Positions 1 through 7,470 of a stretch of DNA of 37,253 bases are shown piece after piece. The notes under the pieces were generated by a model. That model did no database searches and was not told the origin of the DNA. It was given only the letters and a program-made list of their open reading frames with translations. The position numbers and the translations under genes were made by a program. This stretch comes from Flavobacteriaceae bacterium. Its GTDB lineage: Bacteria > Bacteroidota > Bacteroidia > Flavobacteriales > Flavobacteriaceae. The DNA is taken from positions 1-37,253 of the forward strand of contig JAFMFL010000008.1 of the NCBI GenBank assembly GCA_017856205.1. Direction: 5' to 3'. Position 1 is the stretch's first letter; each line of letters opens with the position of its first letter.

Positions 1-846
1 AAGCCACAAAGTCCTGCGGTTTCAGTAGCCATTGCACTTCTAGACGAGCAGTTTGAAGCATTTGCCAAAAAGCATTTCACGAAGATAAAAGCGCGACTAA
101 AAATTGACGACGAGCAGCTAAAAGACTGCATGAACGAAATTGAAAAACTTAACCCAAAACCTGGTGCGGCATTTGGTAGCGATACGAAAATGAATGCGCA
201 AATTGTTCCTGATTTTACTATTCAATTGATTGACGGACAACTCAATCTTATTCTCAACGGGCGTAATGCACCTGAATTACATGTTTCTTCGGAATATCGT
301 AACATGCTTTCGGGCTACAAAGAAGCCAATAAAAAAAGTAAAGAGCAGAAAAAAGCCGTGCAATTTATCAAGCAAAAGCTAGATGCAGCACGGTGGTTTA
401 TTGATGCCATAAAGCAACGCCAACACACGCTATACGAAACCATGAAAACCATCATGGATTTTCAGCAAGACTATTTTCTCACTGGCGATGAGCAACAACT
501 AAAACCCATGATTTTAAAAGATATCGCCGACCGTATTGGCATGGATATTTCTACAGTTTCTAGGGTTGCCAATAGTAAATATGTGGATACGCCTTATGGA
601 ACTAAATTGGTAAAGTGGTTTTTCTCGGAAGGAATTACCAACGCTGCGGGCGAAGATGTTTCAACCATAGAAGTAAAAAAAGCTTTGGGCGATGTGATTG
701 CTGCTGAAGACAAAACCAGTCCGTTTACGGACGAACAATTGATGAATATCATGAACGAAAAGGGCTATCCCATTGCCCGCCGAACCGTGGCAAAATACCG
801 TGAAATGATCGGCGCCCCTGTAGCACGACTGCGGAAAGAGTTATAG
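1..846 (+). CDS. rpoN: RNA polymerase sigma-54 factor, 3' part
   Basis: Sigma-54 directs RNA polymerase to -24/-12 promoters and needs an AAA+ activator to open them. The frame is open from base 1 without a stop, so the gene begins before the window; the ORF-track start at 130 is an internal Met. Visible parts are the core-binding region, a helix-turn-helix (around MDISTVSRVANSKYV) and the C-terminal RpoN box ARRTVAKYRE, which recognises the -24 element, just before the end LRKEL. Its TAG stop overlaps the convergent small membrane gene by six bases. No defect is visible in the part present. Identification is firm from the RpoN box. Confidence 0.96.
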   Translation, partial: KPQSPAVSVAIALLDEQFEAFAKKHFTKIKARLKIDDEQLKDCMNEIEKLNPKPGAAFGSDTKMNAQIVPDFTIQLIDGQLNLILNGRNAPELHVSSEYRNMLSGYKEANKKSKEQKKAVQFIKQKLDAARWFIDAIKQRQHTLYETMKTIMDFQQDYFLTGDEQQLKPMILKDIADRIGMDISTVSRVANSKYVDTPYGTKLVKWFFSEGITNAAGEDVSTIEVKKALGDVIAAEDKTSPFTDEQLMNIMNEKGYPIARRTVAKYREMIGAPVARLRKEL

Positions 847-1104
847 ATTTTTTCTTTTTCTATCGTATCGATCAGTAAAAAGAAAGCCTAATCCAGCAAG
901 GATGTGCCCCCAACCAAAGAGGCTGTTTTCTTCAATTAAATTGAGTACTCCCAAGAAAATCAAAAAAATAACGTAGATATGTACTGAAATTCTGCGTAAC
1001 CGTTCTCGTTTGACCTCCGAGAGTTTGAAAACACGAATTATAAAATAATTTAACGCAAGTAGCACAAGAAGAGTAACCGCAAGAATAAGTAGTCCTTTTA
1101 TCAT
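841..1104 (-). CDS. Small hypothetical membrane protein (87 aa)
   Basis: I do not recognise a named family. The protein has a hydrophobic N-terminal segment (about residues 3-24, ILAVTLLVLLALNYFII), a short basic stretch, a second hydrophobic segment (about 42-58, VIFLIFLGVLNLI) and a weaker third one (about 66-77). It is therefore probably an inner-membrane protein with two or three helices, ending in a charged RYDRKRKNL tail. It lies downstream of the DUF4270 gene on the same strand with an 80-base gap, and its stop overlaps the end of convergent rpoN. Nothing in the sequence suggests a specific role. Confidence 0.7.
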   Translation of the reverse strand: MIKGLLILAVTLLVLLALNYFIIRVFKLSEVKRERLRRISVHIYVIFLIFLGVLNLIEENSLFGWGHILAGLGFLFTDRYDRKRKNL

Positions 1105-1184
1105 ATTTTTAGATTTTGGGTGTCCTAAAAATACAATATTAATACAAACTTGTCCTTGCTATGCTATTTTATATAGCCGATTAA

Positions 1185-2894
1185 TTATTCAATCTCTGTG
1201 TAGAACAGTTCCAACTGTAACTTTAAATCTGCAAGCGCAGGGTCAGTTGGGGTTGGTCCTACAAATACGGCCGACTTTGGTGAGGAAACGGTACCGGCAG
1301 GTATTTTATTTATAGAGGTATTGTCAACTTTTGCCATAGCAACAGCACCTTGCGTAGCAAATGCATTAGTGATTGACACTCGTAATGGTGCATTGACAGA
1401 ATCCTTGCTGATGATATCACGCAAATATTCAGTTAGCCTAATCTTGTAATAGTGGTTGTCATCATTTTTTACTAAAAATCCACCATACACCAACTTATTT
1501 TGGGTGCCAATAACGGACGCGTCTCTCAGGAAATCAATGATAGGCGCATTGGTATTGGCATTATACAAATACAAACGATTTGGAAGGCTTAAACCATGTT
1601 GCTCAACTGCTTGTTTGTCAATATGAAATGTGAGATTAGCTTCATTCAGCAACATTGACTTTCCTTTTATTGCTTCAAGTTCTTCATTGTCCTCAAATAG
1701 GGTAATGGTGGCTACACTTCCAAGCCCGCCCCCTAAGGCAATTTGTGTTGGTGCAGCAGCCGAAACTATACTGTTAAGCTCTGGTGCTGCAGCAGTCGTT
1801 TTAGTTATCGTATTAAATTTAAGCACCCCTGCATTAATCAAAAACTCCTTATTCTTATCTTCTATTTCAACAGGGTCGGTGTCTGGTTTTTTTGCTTTGT
1901 AGGTGTATGCAATTCGAATACTCATCCTATCAAAATCCAGCAACATAAGCATTGGTGAGCTAAAGTTGCTTGTTTCAATAGAAATAGATCTGAAATAGTC
2001 TAGCCAAAGTTCTGCTGTAGAGAGTTCAGTTGCGCCCTCCTTGTTAATGAGAAGTTGCTGAAAAATAGCTTTGTCTAATGGTACTCTAAGTCTCGGAGTT
2101 AGATTGTTATTCTCACCCTCAACAATAATTTCATTGAAGTTTAGATTAATATTCGCACTGCCAAGCTGCTGTTCTTTATACGTGCCAAAATTAAAATTAG
2201 AGTAATAGGGTTGGAGTTGTTCAAAGTTTTGATCAGGATCCAGCTGACGTAAAAAGTAGTTTAGTTTAGTTACTTCCACATCAAAAGTTGTCTCCCTATT
2301 TCCAAAGAGGGAATCAATGGCATACAATTTTTTGTCGGGGTATGGGTTTTCGGTCTCAGCGTCTCGTCCGTCTGGCGTTCCGTCGCCATCGGTATCAGGG
2401 TTTGTAGGATCCGTTCCGTTATTTCGTTCCGCAATATCGCTCACACCGTCACCGTCTGAGTCGCTATTTGGGTCCGAATCGTCAATGTCGTATTCGTCAA
2501 TCAATCCATCACTATCTGCATCTATTCTATTGGTGAAAAATGGAATTTCCAACCATACGTCTGTAATGGTTTCTTGCTCATCAAAACTTTCTGAGCTTTC
2601 TAATGCAGCACTTTTATCACCAAAAGTGGGTGCATACGAACTCAAATTAAATTGAGAAACCACAGCGGCAGCTGTTGTTCCAAACAAATTATCACGGTAT
2701 TCACCTAGTTGCAAGACCGCGCCTGTATTTGTCTGTGCCACATCGATTAGCGTATGTGAAACTTTTACTGGATAAAGTACCTTTTTTGCTTGAATAGTAT
2801 TTGGAGGGAATACCTCAGCGCCAACTTCATTAAACTTTTTATCGCATGAAACTAGGGCAAGCACAAGTGCAATAGGGAGAAATTTTTTAATCAT
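1185..2894 (-). CDS. DUF4270 lipoprotein with calcium-binding repeat insert
   Basis: Predicted exported lipoprotein of about 569 aa. I start it at the internal ATG (MIKKFLPIALVLALVSC) because this gives a clean lipoprotein signal with lipidated Cys17 and places it 7 bases after the upstream glycogen-synthase-like gene; the longer ORF start would overlap that gene. The body matches the Bacteroidota DUF4270 family. Residues about 123-187 hold an Asp-rich run (DADSDGLIDEYD, DSDGDGVSD, DTDGDGTPDG) like thrombospondin type 3 calcium-binding repeats. The function of DUF4270 is unknown to me. Two-gene operon with the upstream gene is likely. Confidence 0.88.
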   Translation of the reverse strand: MIKKFLPIALVLALVSCDKKFNEVGAEVFPPNTIQAKKVLYPVKVSHTLIDVAQTNTGAVLQLGEYRDNLFGTTAAAVVSQFNLSSYAPTFGDKSAALESSESFDEQETITDVWLEIPFFTNRIDADSDGLIDEYDIDDSDPNSDSDGDGVSDIAERNNGTDPTNPDTDGDGTPDGRDAETENPYPDKKLYAIDSLFGNRETTFDVEVTKLNYFLRQLDPDQNFEQLQPYYSNFNFGTYKEQQLGSANINLNFNEIIVEGENNNLTPRLRVPLDKAIFQQLLINKEGATELSTAELWLDYFRSISIETSNFSSPMLMLLDFDRMSIRIAYTYKAKKPDTDPVEIEDKNKEFLINAGVLKFNTITKTTAAAPELNSIVSAAAPTQIALGGGLGSVATITLFEDNEELEAIKGKSMLLNEANLTFHIDKQAVEQHGLSLPNRLYLYNANTNAPIIDFLRDASVIGTQNKLVYGGFLVKNDDNHYYKIRLTEYLRDIISKDSVNAPLRVSITNAFATQGAVAMAKVDNTSINKIPAGTVSSPKSAVFVGPTPTDPALADLKLQLELFYTEIE

Positions 2895-2901
2895 TCGGGT
2901 T

Positions 2902-3705
2902 TTAAAATTCAGTCTGATAAAAGGTTTCGTGGGCATCAAGCGCATCGGATTCTTTACTTAATTCCAAAATAGGTTTTGAGCTGCTGAAAGCAATCTTTTT
3001 TACTACATCACTGACTTCTTCACTCGCAATAATAATGCCATCTGAGTGCTGCACCGCATTTGAATACAATGCATCAAGCGTTGGTTTTTTCAAATCGATC
3101 ATGTGTTCAGCTTCTATACCATCAAAAGCAATTTTTGAAAACAAATCTCCACCTAATTTTCCTTCAAAAGGAGGCGCAAAGAAGGAGGTCACGATTTTGG
3201 TATTTGCAAGCAACGGCTCATCCTTATAATAAAACTTACAATAAAGCGGCACCAAAGCAGCTATCCAACCCTGAACATGAATAATATTGGGTGACCAATT
3301 CAATTTTTTTACTGTTTCGATGACCCCCTTAGCAAAGAAAATAGCCCGTTCTTCGTTGTCAGCATAAAGCTTTCCGCTTTCTTCAGCATATAATCCACGA
3401 CCTTTAAAATAATCTTCGTTATCAATAAAGTACACTTGCATTCGCTCTTTTGGAATAGACGCCACTTTGATAATCAATGGCATGTCTATATCATTGACAA
3501 CCAGATTCATGCCTGAAAGACGTATCACTTCATGTAATTGATGACGGCGTTCGTTAATCAATCCGTATTTTGGAATAAAAATCCGCGTTTGCCCACCACG
3601 ATCATTAACCATTTTTGGGATTTCAAACGCCAAATTGGAAAGCTCAGTATGTGGAAGGTACGGTACGACTTCTGATGATATGTATAATATCTTTTTGTCT
3701 TTCAT
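2902..3705 (-). CDS. Glycogen/starch synthase-like protein, N-terminal GT5 domain only
   Basis: The sequence resembles the N-terminal Rossmann domain of GT5 glycogen synthases: KILYISSEVVPYL at the start, EIPKMVNDRGGQTRIFIPKYG, YFIDNEDYF, and NIIHVQGWIAALVP. At 267 aa it is about half the usual ~480 aa and lacks the C-terminal ADP-glucose-binding domain. The position of the family's KTGG loop reads PHTE (residues 18-21). Standalone proteins of this kind are commonly annotated as glycogen/starch synthase in flavobacteria, but ordinary ADP-glucose transfer is doubtful. It heads a unit with the DUF4270 lipoprotein and has a consensus promoter box upstream. Confidence 0.82.
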   Translation of the reverse strand: MKDKKILYISSEVVPYLPHTELSNLAFEIPKMVNDRGGQTRIFIPKYGLINERRHQLHEVIRLSGMNLVVNDIDMPLIIKVASIPKERMQVYFIDNEDYFKGRGLYAEESGKLYADNEERAIFFAKGVIETVKKLNWSPNIIHVQGWIAALVPLYCKFYYKDEPLLANTKIVTSFFAPPFEGKLGGDLFSKIAFDGIEAEHMIDLKKPTLDALYSNAVQHSDGIIIASEEVSDVVKKIAFSSSKPILELSKESDALDAHETFYQTEF

Positions 3706-3737
3706 AAAGGAGCAAGTCGTATTTGTGGATTAGAATG

Positions 3738-3745
3738 CAAATTTA
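3738..3745 (-). promoter_or_regulatory. Promoter -7 box (TAAATTTG) for the glgA-like/DUF4270 unit
   Basis: On the minus strand this reads TAAATTTG, an exact match to the Bacteroidota TAnnTTTG box, 32 bases before the glgA-like ATG. No TTTG -33 element is visible at ideal spacing. Confidence 0.5.
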
Positions 3746-3791
3746 CTAAAAATTTAAACGACTTTTGTGCTCAATCACTACGTGCTTAACT

Positions 3792-4628
3792 ATGTCGCTA
3801 TATCGTAAATTAAAAGAGGTTCATAATACACGTCAAAAACAACGGGCATATCAGTCTGGTTTGGTTCCCACTATGGGCGCATTACACCAAGGACATCTAG
3901 CACTAATAGCACAAGCAAAAGAAGAAAACGAAAGTGTTTGGGTAACCATTTTTGTGAATCCAACCCAATTTAACAATCCTTCCGATTTGGATGCCTACCC
4001 TGAAAGTCTTGCTGCTGATGTGGAGGCAATTCACGGCATTGATCCGAACATAAATGTTTTTGCGCCAACGGTTTCAGAGATGTACCCTGAAAAAGCGGAG
4101 GCAAGTACATTCTCATTTAATGGATTAGATAAGGTAATGGAAGGGGCAGACCGCCCAGGACATTTTAATGGAGTTCTTACAATTGTATCTAAGCTATTTG
4201 AAGCCATAAAACCCCATCGAGCCTATTTTGGAGAAAAAGATTTTCAACAGTTACAAATCATTAAAAATTGGGTAGATAAATCAGCAATTCCTACAACCAT
4301 AGTATCGTGTCCTATCGTAAGAGAAGCTAACGGGCTTGCCATGAGTTCGCGAAACGTACTTCTTTCAAAAGCTGTTAGAGCCGAAGCGGGTTTTATTTTC
4401 GAAACCCTAAAATATTGCGCTGGCAGAGGGATGAAAAAAACAGATATATACACCCACATTGCAAATGCCTTTGCAAAACATCCAAAGTTTACCCTGAACT
4501 ACGCTATGTGCGTTGATGAAAATACACTGCAGGAAGTTTTTGAAGTTAACCCACATAAAAAGCAACGTATTTTTGTGGCAACTTCTGTAGAAGGGGTTCG
4601 ATTAATCGATAATATCGCATTAAATTAA
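3792..4628 (+). CDS. panC: Pantoate--beta-alanine ligase
   Basis: Condenses pantoate and beta-alanine using ATP, the last step of pantothenate (CoA precursor) synthesis in the cytosol. Visible signatures are the HxGH-type nucleotide motif in VPTMGALHQGHLAL, FVNPTQFNNPSDLDAYP, the pantoate region RPGHFNGVLTIVSKLF, YFGEKDFQQL and the KMSKS-like AMSSRNVLLS. The ATG at 3792 gives 278 aa. The track's 3765 start is a TTG; it would add nine residues and restore an N-terminal strand seen in relatives, so the exact start is uncertain. panD follows 167 bases downstream with its own promoter-like box. The upstream neighbour is divergent. Confidence 0.95.
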   Translation: MSLYRKLKEVHNTRQKQRAYQSGLVPTMGALHQGHLALIAQAKEENESVWVTIFVNPTQFNNPSDLDAYPESLAADVEAIHGIDPNINVFAPTVSEMYPEKAEASTFSFNGLDKVMEGADRPGHFNGVLTIVSKLFEAIKPHRAYFGEKDFQQLQIIKNWVDKSAIPTTIVSCPIVREANGLAMSSRNVLLSKAVRAEAGFIFETLKYCAGRGMKKTDIYTHIANAFAKHPKFTLNYAMCVDENTLQEVFEVNPHKKQRIFVATSVEGVRLIDNIALN

Positions 4629-4649
4629 AGCACTCTTTTTTTTAAACTA

Positions 4650-4727
4650 TTCTCGATATAATTTCTGAATGCGATGAGCATGTCATATCGAGTGAAATTC
4701 TGAAAAAAATTTAGTTCGAGATATGAC
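4650..4727. repeat. Degenerate copy of the TCGAG palindromic repeat
   Basis: The panC-panD gap contains TTCTCGATA, GTCATATCGAGTGAA and AGTTCGAGATATGAC. These resemble the arms of the longer inverted repeat at 9950-10095 (GTTCTCGATA, GTCAGTTCGAGTGA). An internal inverted pair GTCATATC / GATATGAC is present. It is probably a decayed or variant member of the same dispersed family. Confidence 0.45.
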
Positions 4728-4783
4728 TTATTCAAATTATTTTCCTACAGTTTTATAAACTTAAATGAGTTGATTAAAATAAG

Positions 4784-4791
4784 TACATTTG
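4784..4791 (+). promoter_or_regulatory. Promoter -7 box (TACATTTG) for panD, leaderless spacing
   Basis: TACATTTG matches TAnnTTTG exactly and is followed by CGCC and then the panD ATG. The transcript would start at or within a few bases of the start codon. The same TTTGCGCCATG string precedes glyS and thiL. Confidence 0.55.
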
Positions 4792-4795
4792 CGCC

Positions 4796-5146
4796 ATGCA
4801 AATTGAGGTTTTAAAATCTAAAATTCATCGTGTAAGTGTCACGGGTGCCGAGTTAGACTACATTGGCAGCATTACCATTGACAAAACCCTTATGGATGCT
4901 GCAAATATCATTGCAGGCGAAAAGGTGCAAGTAGTAAATGTAAACAACGGCGAGCGACTTGAAACCTATGTCATTGAAGGGTTAGCAGATTCAGGTGAAA
5001 TTACCCTTAACGGGCCTGCTGCACGAAAAGTACAAAAAGGAGATGTGATTATTATCATCAGCTATGCCAGCATGACTTTTGAAGCCGCCAAATCTTTTAC
5101 CCCAACATTGATTTTTCCAAACACCTCCACTAATACCCTGGACTAA
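4796..5146 (+). CDS. panD: Aspartate 1-decarboxylase
   Basis: Makes beta-alanine from aspartate, feeding PanC. It is a pyruvoyl enzyme made as a proenzyme that cleaves itself between Gly24 and Ser25; the site is visible as YIGSITID. Other family hallmarks are [16 protein letters not shown] at the start, [14 protein letters not shown]-like sequence ([15 protein letters not shown]) and [19 protein letters not shown]. Length of 116 aa is normal for the family. It lies between panC and a membrane protein gene whose start is only five bases beyond its stop. No PanZ-like maturation factor is visible in the window. Confidence 0.97.
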   Translation: MQIEVLKSKIHRVSVTGAELDYIGSITIDKTLMDAANIIAGEKVQVVNVNNGERLETYVIEGLADSGEITLNGPAARKVQKGDVIIIISYASMTFEAAKSFTPTLIFPNTSTNTLD

Positions 5147-5150
5147 TTCC

Positions 5151-6107
5151 ATGTCTTCATTCCTTAAGCTCCTTAAAAATGTAGTTCCATTAGGGCTTGG
5201 GCTGTATTTGGTATATTTTTCATTTGCAAGTACCACTGAGGAAGATCGCGCACAAATTATCGCTGCTGTCAAACAAGCCGATTTAAAATTTGTGCTTTTA
5301 TCCTTAGTTTTTGGCGCATTAAGTCACCTATCCCGTGCCTATCGTTGGAATTTTTTACTCAAACCCCTTGGCTACCAACCCTCGTTTATCATTAGAACGC
5401 TTACCGTAATGATTTCCTATTTCTCCAATTTAGGTATTCCTCGCTCTGGAGAAGTATTACGCGCTACCGCATTGGCAACTTATGCCAATGTTCCGTTTCA
5501 TAAAGGCTTTGGTACCATCGTTACCGAGCGTATCATTGACCTCATATTATTGTTCTCCTTTATTGGTTTCGGCTTTTTGCTTCATCGTGATTTGCTCTTA
5601 GAGGTTATTGGGGGTCCAATATTTAACCCCTATACCTTACTTTGGATAGCAGCAGCTGCGGTGCTGTTTTTTGTGTTCATTCGAAAACTTAAACACTCAC
5701 AAAAATTGTGGGCTTTAAAAATTGTTGGTTTTTTTAATGGGCTTTGGGCGGGAATGCTATCGGTGCGCACCTTGAAAAATAGATGGGCGTTTATAATGCA
5801 CACGTTGTTTATATGGGGAATGTATTTGATGATGTTTTGGGCGGTTACCTTTGCCCTGCCCGAAACAAGCGGATTGTCTCTTTCGGCTATTCTTCCAGCA
5901 TTTATTGCTGGTGGTTTTGCTATGTCTGCCACAAATGGCGGAATTGGTTTATATCCGTTGGCGGTAGCTGCAGTACTGCAAGCTTTTGAGGTGTCTTATC
6001 CCCAAGCCTTGGCGTTTGGTTGGGTTATGTGGACAGGGCAAACCCTCATGGTAGTGGTATTTGGTAGCCTTTCTTTTTTACTCCTTCCCATTTTGTCCAA
6101 AAAATAA
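5151..6107 (+). CDS. Flippase-like / LPG synthase transmembrane-domain family protein
   Basis: A 318-aa multi-pass inner-membrane protein of the lysylphosphatidylglycerol synthase TM-region / UPF0104 family. About seven or eight hydrophobic segments can be traced, with the family-type stretches SHLSRAYRWNFLL, FSNLGIPRSGEVLRATALA and ERIIDLILLFSF, and the glycine-rich FIAGGFAMSATNGGIGLYPLAV near the end. It lacks any aminoacyl-transferase domain, so the substrate is unknown; lipid or isoprenoid-linked substrate movement is the family's usual suggested role. It is closely spaced between panD and radA and probably co-transcribed. Confidence 0.88.
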   Translation: MSSFLKLLKNVVPLGLGLYLVYFSFASTTEEDRAQIIAAVKQADLKFVLLSLVFGALSHLSRAYRWNFLLKPLGYQPSFIIRTLTVMISYFSNLGIPRSGEVLRATALATYANVPFHKGFGTIVTERIIDLILLFSFIGFGFLLHRDLLLEVIGGPIFNPYTLLWIAAAAVLFFVFIRKLKHSQKLWALKIVGFFNGLWAGMLSVRTLKNRWAFIMHTLFIWGMYLMMFWAVTFALPETSGLSLSAILPAFIAGGFAMSATNGGIGLYPLAVAAVLQAFEVSYPQALAFGWVMWTGQTLMVVVFGSLSFLLLPILSKK

Positions 6108-6120
6108 GTAGCTTCGCTTA

Positions 6121-7470
6121 ATGGCAAAAGTCAAAAAAGCATTTTTTTGTACCCACTGTGGTACACAACACACACAATGGCAGGGGCAATGTAGCTCTTG
6201 TAAAAGCTGGAACACACTTCAAGAGGAAGTTTTGGACAACCCCAAAAAAGCGGCATGGCAATCTGAAAAAGCTGCGCCTATAAAGGCAAGTCCTGTGCGT
6301 ATTCAAGATGTAGCCATAGATGCACTAAAGCGACTTTCTTCTGGCGATCCTGAACTCGATCGTGTGTTGGGCGGGGGAATTGTGCCTGGTGCCATGATGC
6401 TTGTGGGCGGTGAACCCGGCATTGGAAAATCTACATTATTGCTACAAGTTGCACTTTCTGTCACAGGAAAAGTGGTTTATGTATCCGGAGAGGAAAGCGA
6501 ACAGCAAATTAAACTACGAAGCGCACGTGTGACTGAAGAAAGTAGCGAATGTTATTTACTAGCAGAAACACATACGCAATCGCTTTTACACCATTTAGGT
6601 AAACTACAACCCGCACTTGTTGTTATTGATTCCATTCAAACATTACATTCCGATGTCATTGATAGTACCGCAGGAAGCGTATCACAAATTCGCGCCTGTA
6701 CTGCCGAATTGCTACAGTTTGCCAAAAGCACACAAACACCTGTTTTTTTGGTAGGGCATATTACCAAAGATGGTGCCATTGCAGGACCAAAAGTGCTGGA
6801 ACATATGGTAGATACTGTGCTCCATTTTGAAGGGGACAGAAATCATGTCTATCGCATTTTACGTGCCCACAAAAACCGTTTTGGTACTACGGCTGAATTG
6901 GGCATTTACACCATGGCACAAGAAGGACTTTTGCCTGTTGCCAACCCTAGTGCGTTGCTTATTTCTTCTGAAAGTGCTGGGCTTAGTGGACACGCCATTG
7001 GTACTACTGTTGAGGGCATTCGCCCCATGCTGATTGAGATGCAAGCCCTTGTAAGTTCTGCCGTATATGGGACACCGCAGCGCAGTAGCACAGGTTTTGA
7101 TAACAAACGTCTAAACATGCTGTTGGCGGTTTTGGAAAAACGCGCTGGCTTTCAGTTAGGCGCAAAAGATGTGTTTCTAAATCTTGCTGGTGGACTTCGC
7201 CTTGACGATCCGGGATTGGATTTGGCGGTTATGGCGGCCATTCTCTCCAGTAGTTTGGATGTTGCTATTCCTAAGGGCTATACGTTTGCTGCCGAGGTAG
7301 GACTTTCGGGCGAATTGCGCAATGTTCCCAAAATGGAACAACGTATGCAAGAAGCCACAAAACTAGGCTTTGAGCGTATGGTCGTGGCGCAAAAAGTACC
7401 CGCAGCACCCAAAGGGCTGGAGCTTATTCGGCTAGCTACCATTCAAGAGGTAGTAGCGCATTTGTTTTAA
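6121..7470 (+). CDS. radA: DNA repair protein RadA
   Basis: RecA-like ATPase that promotes branch migration during recombination repair. An N-terminal C4 zinc finger is visible (Cys10, Cys13, Cys24, Cys27 in CTHCGTQHTQWQGQCSSC), then Walker A GEPGIGKST (about 97-105), the RadA-specific KNRFG motif (about residue 250) and a C-terminal Lon-like domain (about 285-449). Length of 449 aa is typical. It starts 13 bases after the flippase-like gene. A weak box, TAGCTTCG, sits four bases before the ATG, so an extra internal start is possible. Its stop overlaps the convergent aldo/keto reductase by four bases. Confidence 0.97.
   Translation: MAKVKKAFFCTHCGTQHTQWQGQCSSCKSWNTLQEEVLDNPKKAAWQSEKAAPIKASPVRIQDVAIDALKRLSSGDPELDRVLGGGIVPGAMMLVGGEPGIGKSTLLLQVALSVTGKVVYVSGEESEQQIKLRSARVTEESSECYLLAETHTQSLLHHLGKLQPALVVIDSIQTLHSDVIDSTAGSVSQIRACTAELLQFAKSTQTPVFLVGHITKDGAIAGPKVLEHMVDTVLHFEGDRNHVYRILRAHKNRFGTTAELGIYTMAQEGLLPVANPSALLISSESAGLSGHAIGTTVEGIRPMLIEMQALVSSAVYGTPQRSSTGFDNKRLNMLLAVLEKRAGFQLGAKDVFLNLAGGLRLDDPGLDLAVMAAILSSSLDVAIPKGYTFAAEVGLSGELRNVPKMEQRMQEATKLGFERMVVAQKVPAAPKGLELIRLATIQEVVAHLF

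Noticed and set aside
7467-7470. Overlapping convergent stops as signs of sequencing error
   Set aside because: radA/aldo-keto reductase, lipoprotein/nitrilase and aminopeptidase/thiL overlaps all end in family-typical C-termini, so they reflect compaction rather than frameshifts.
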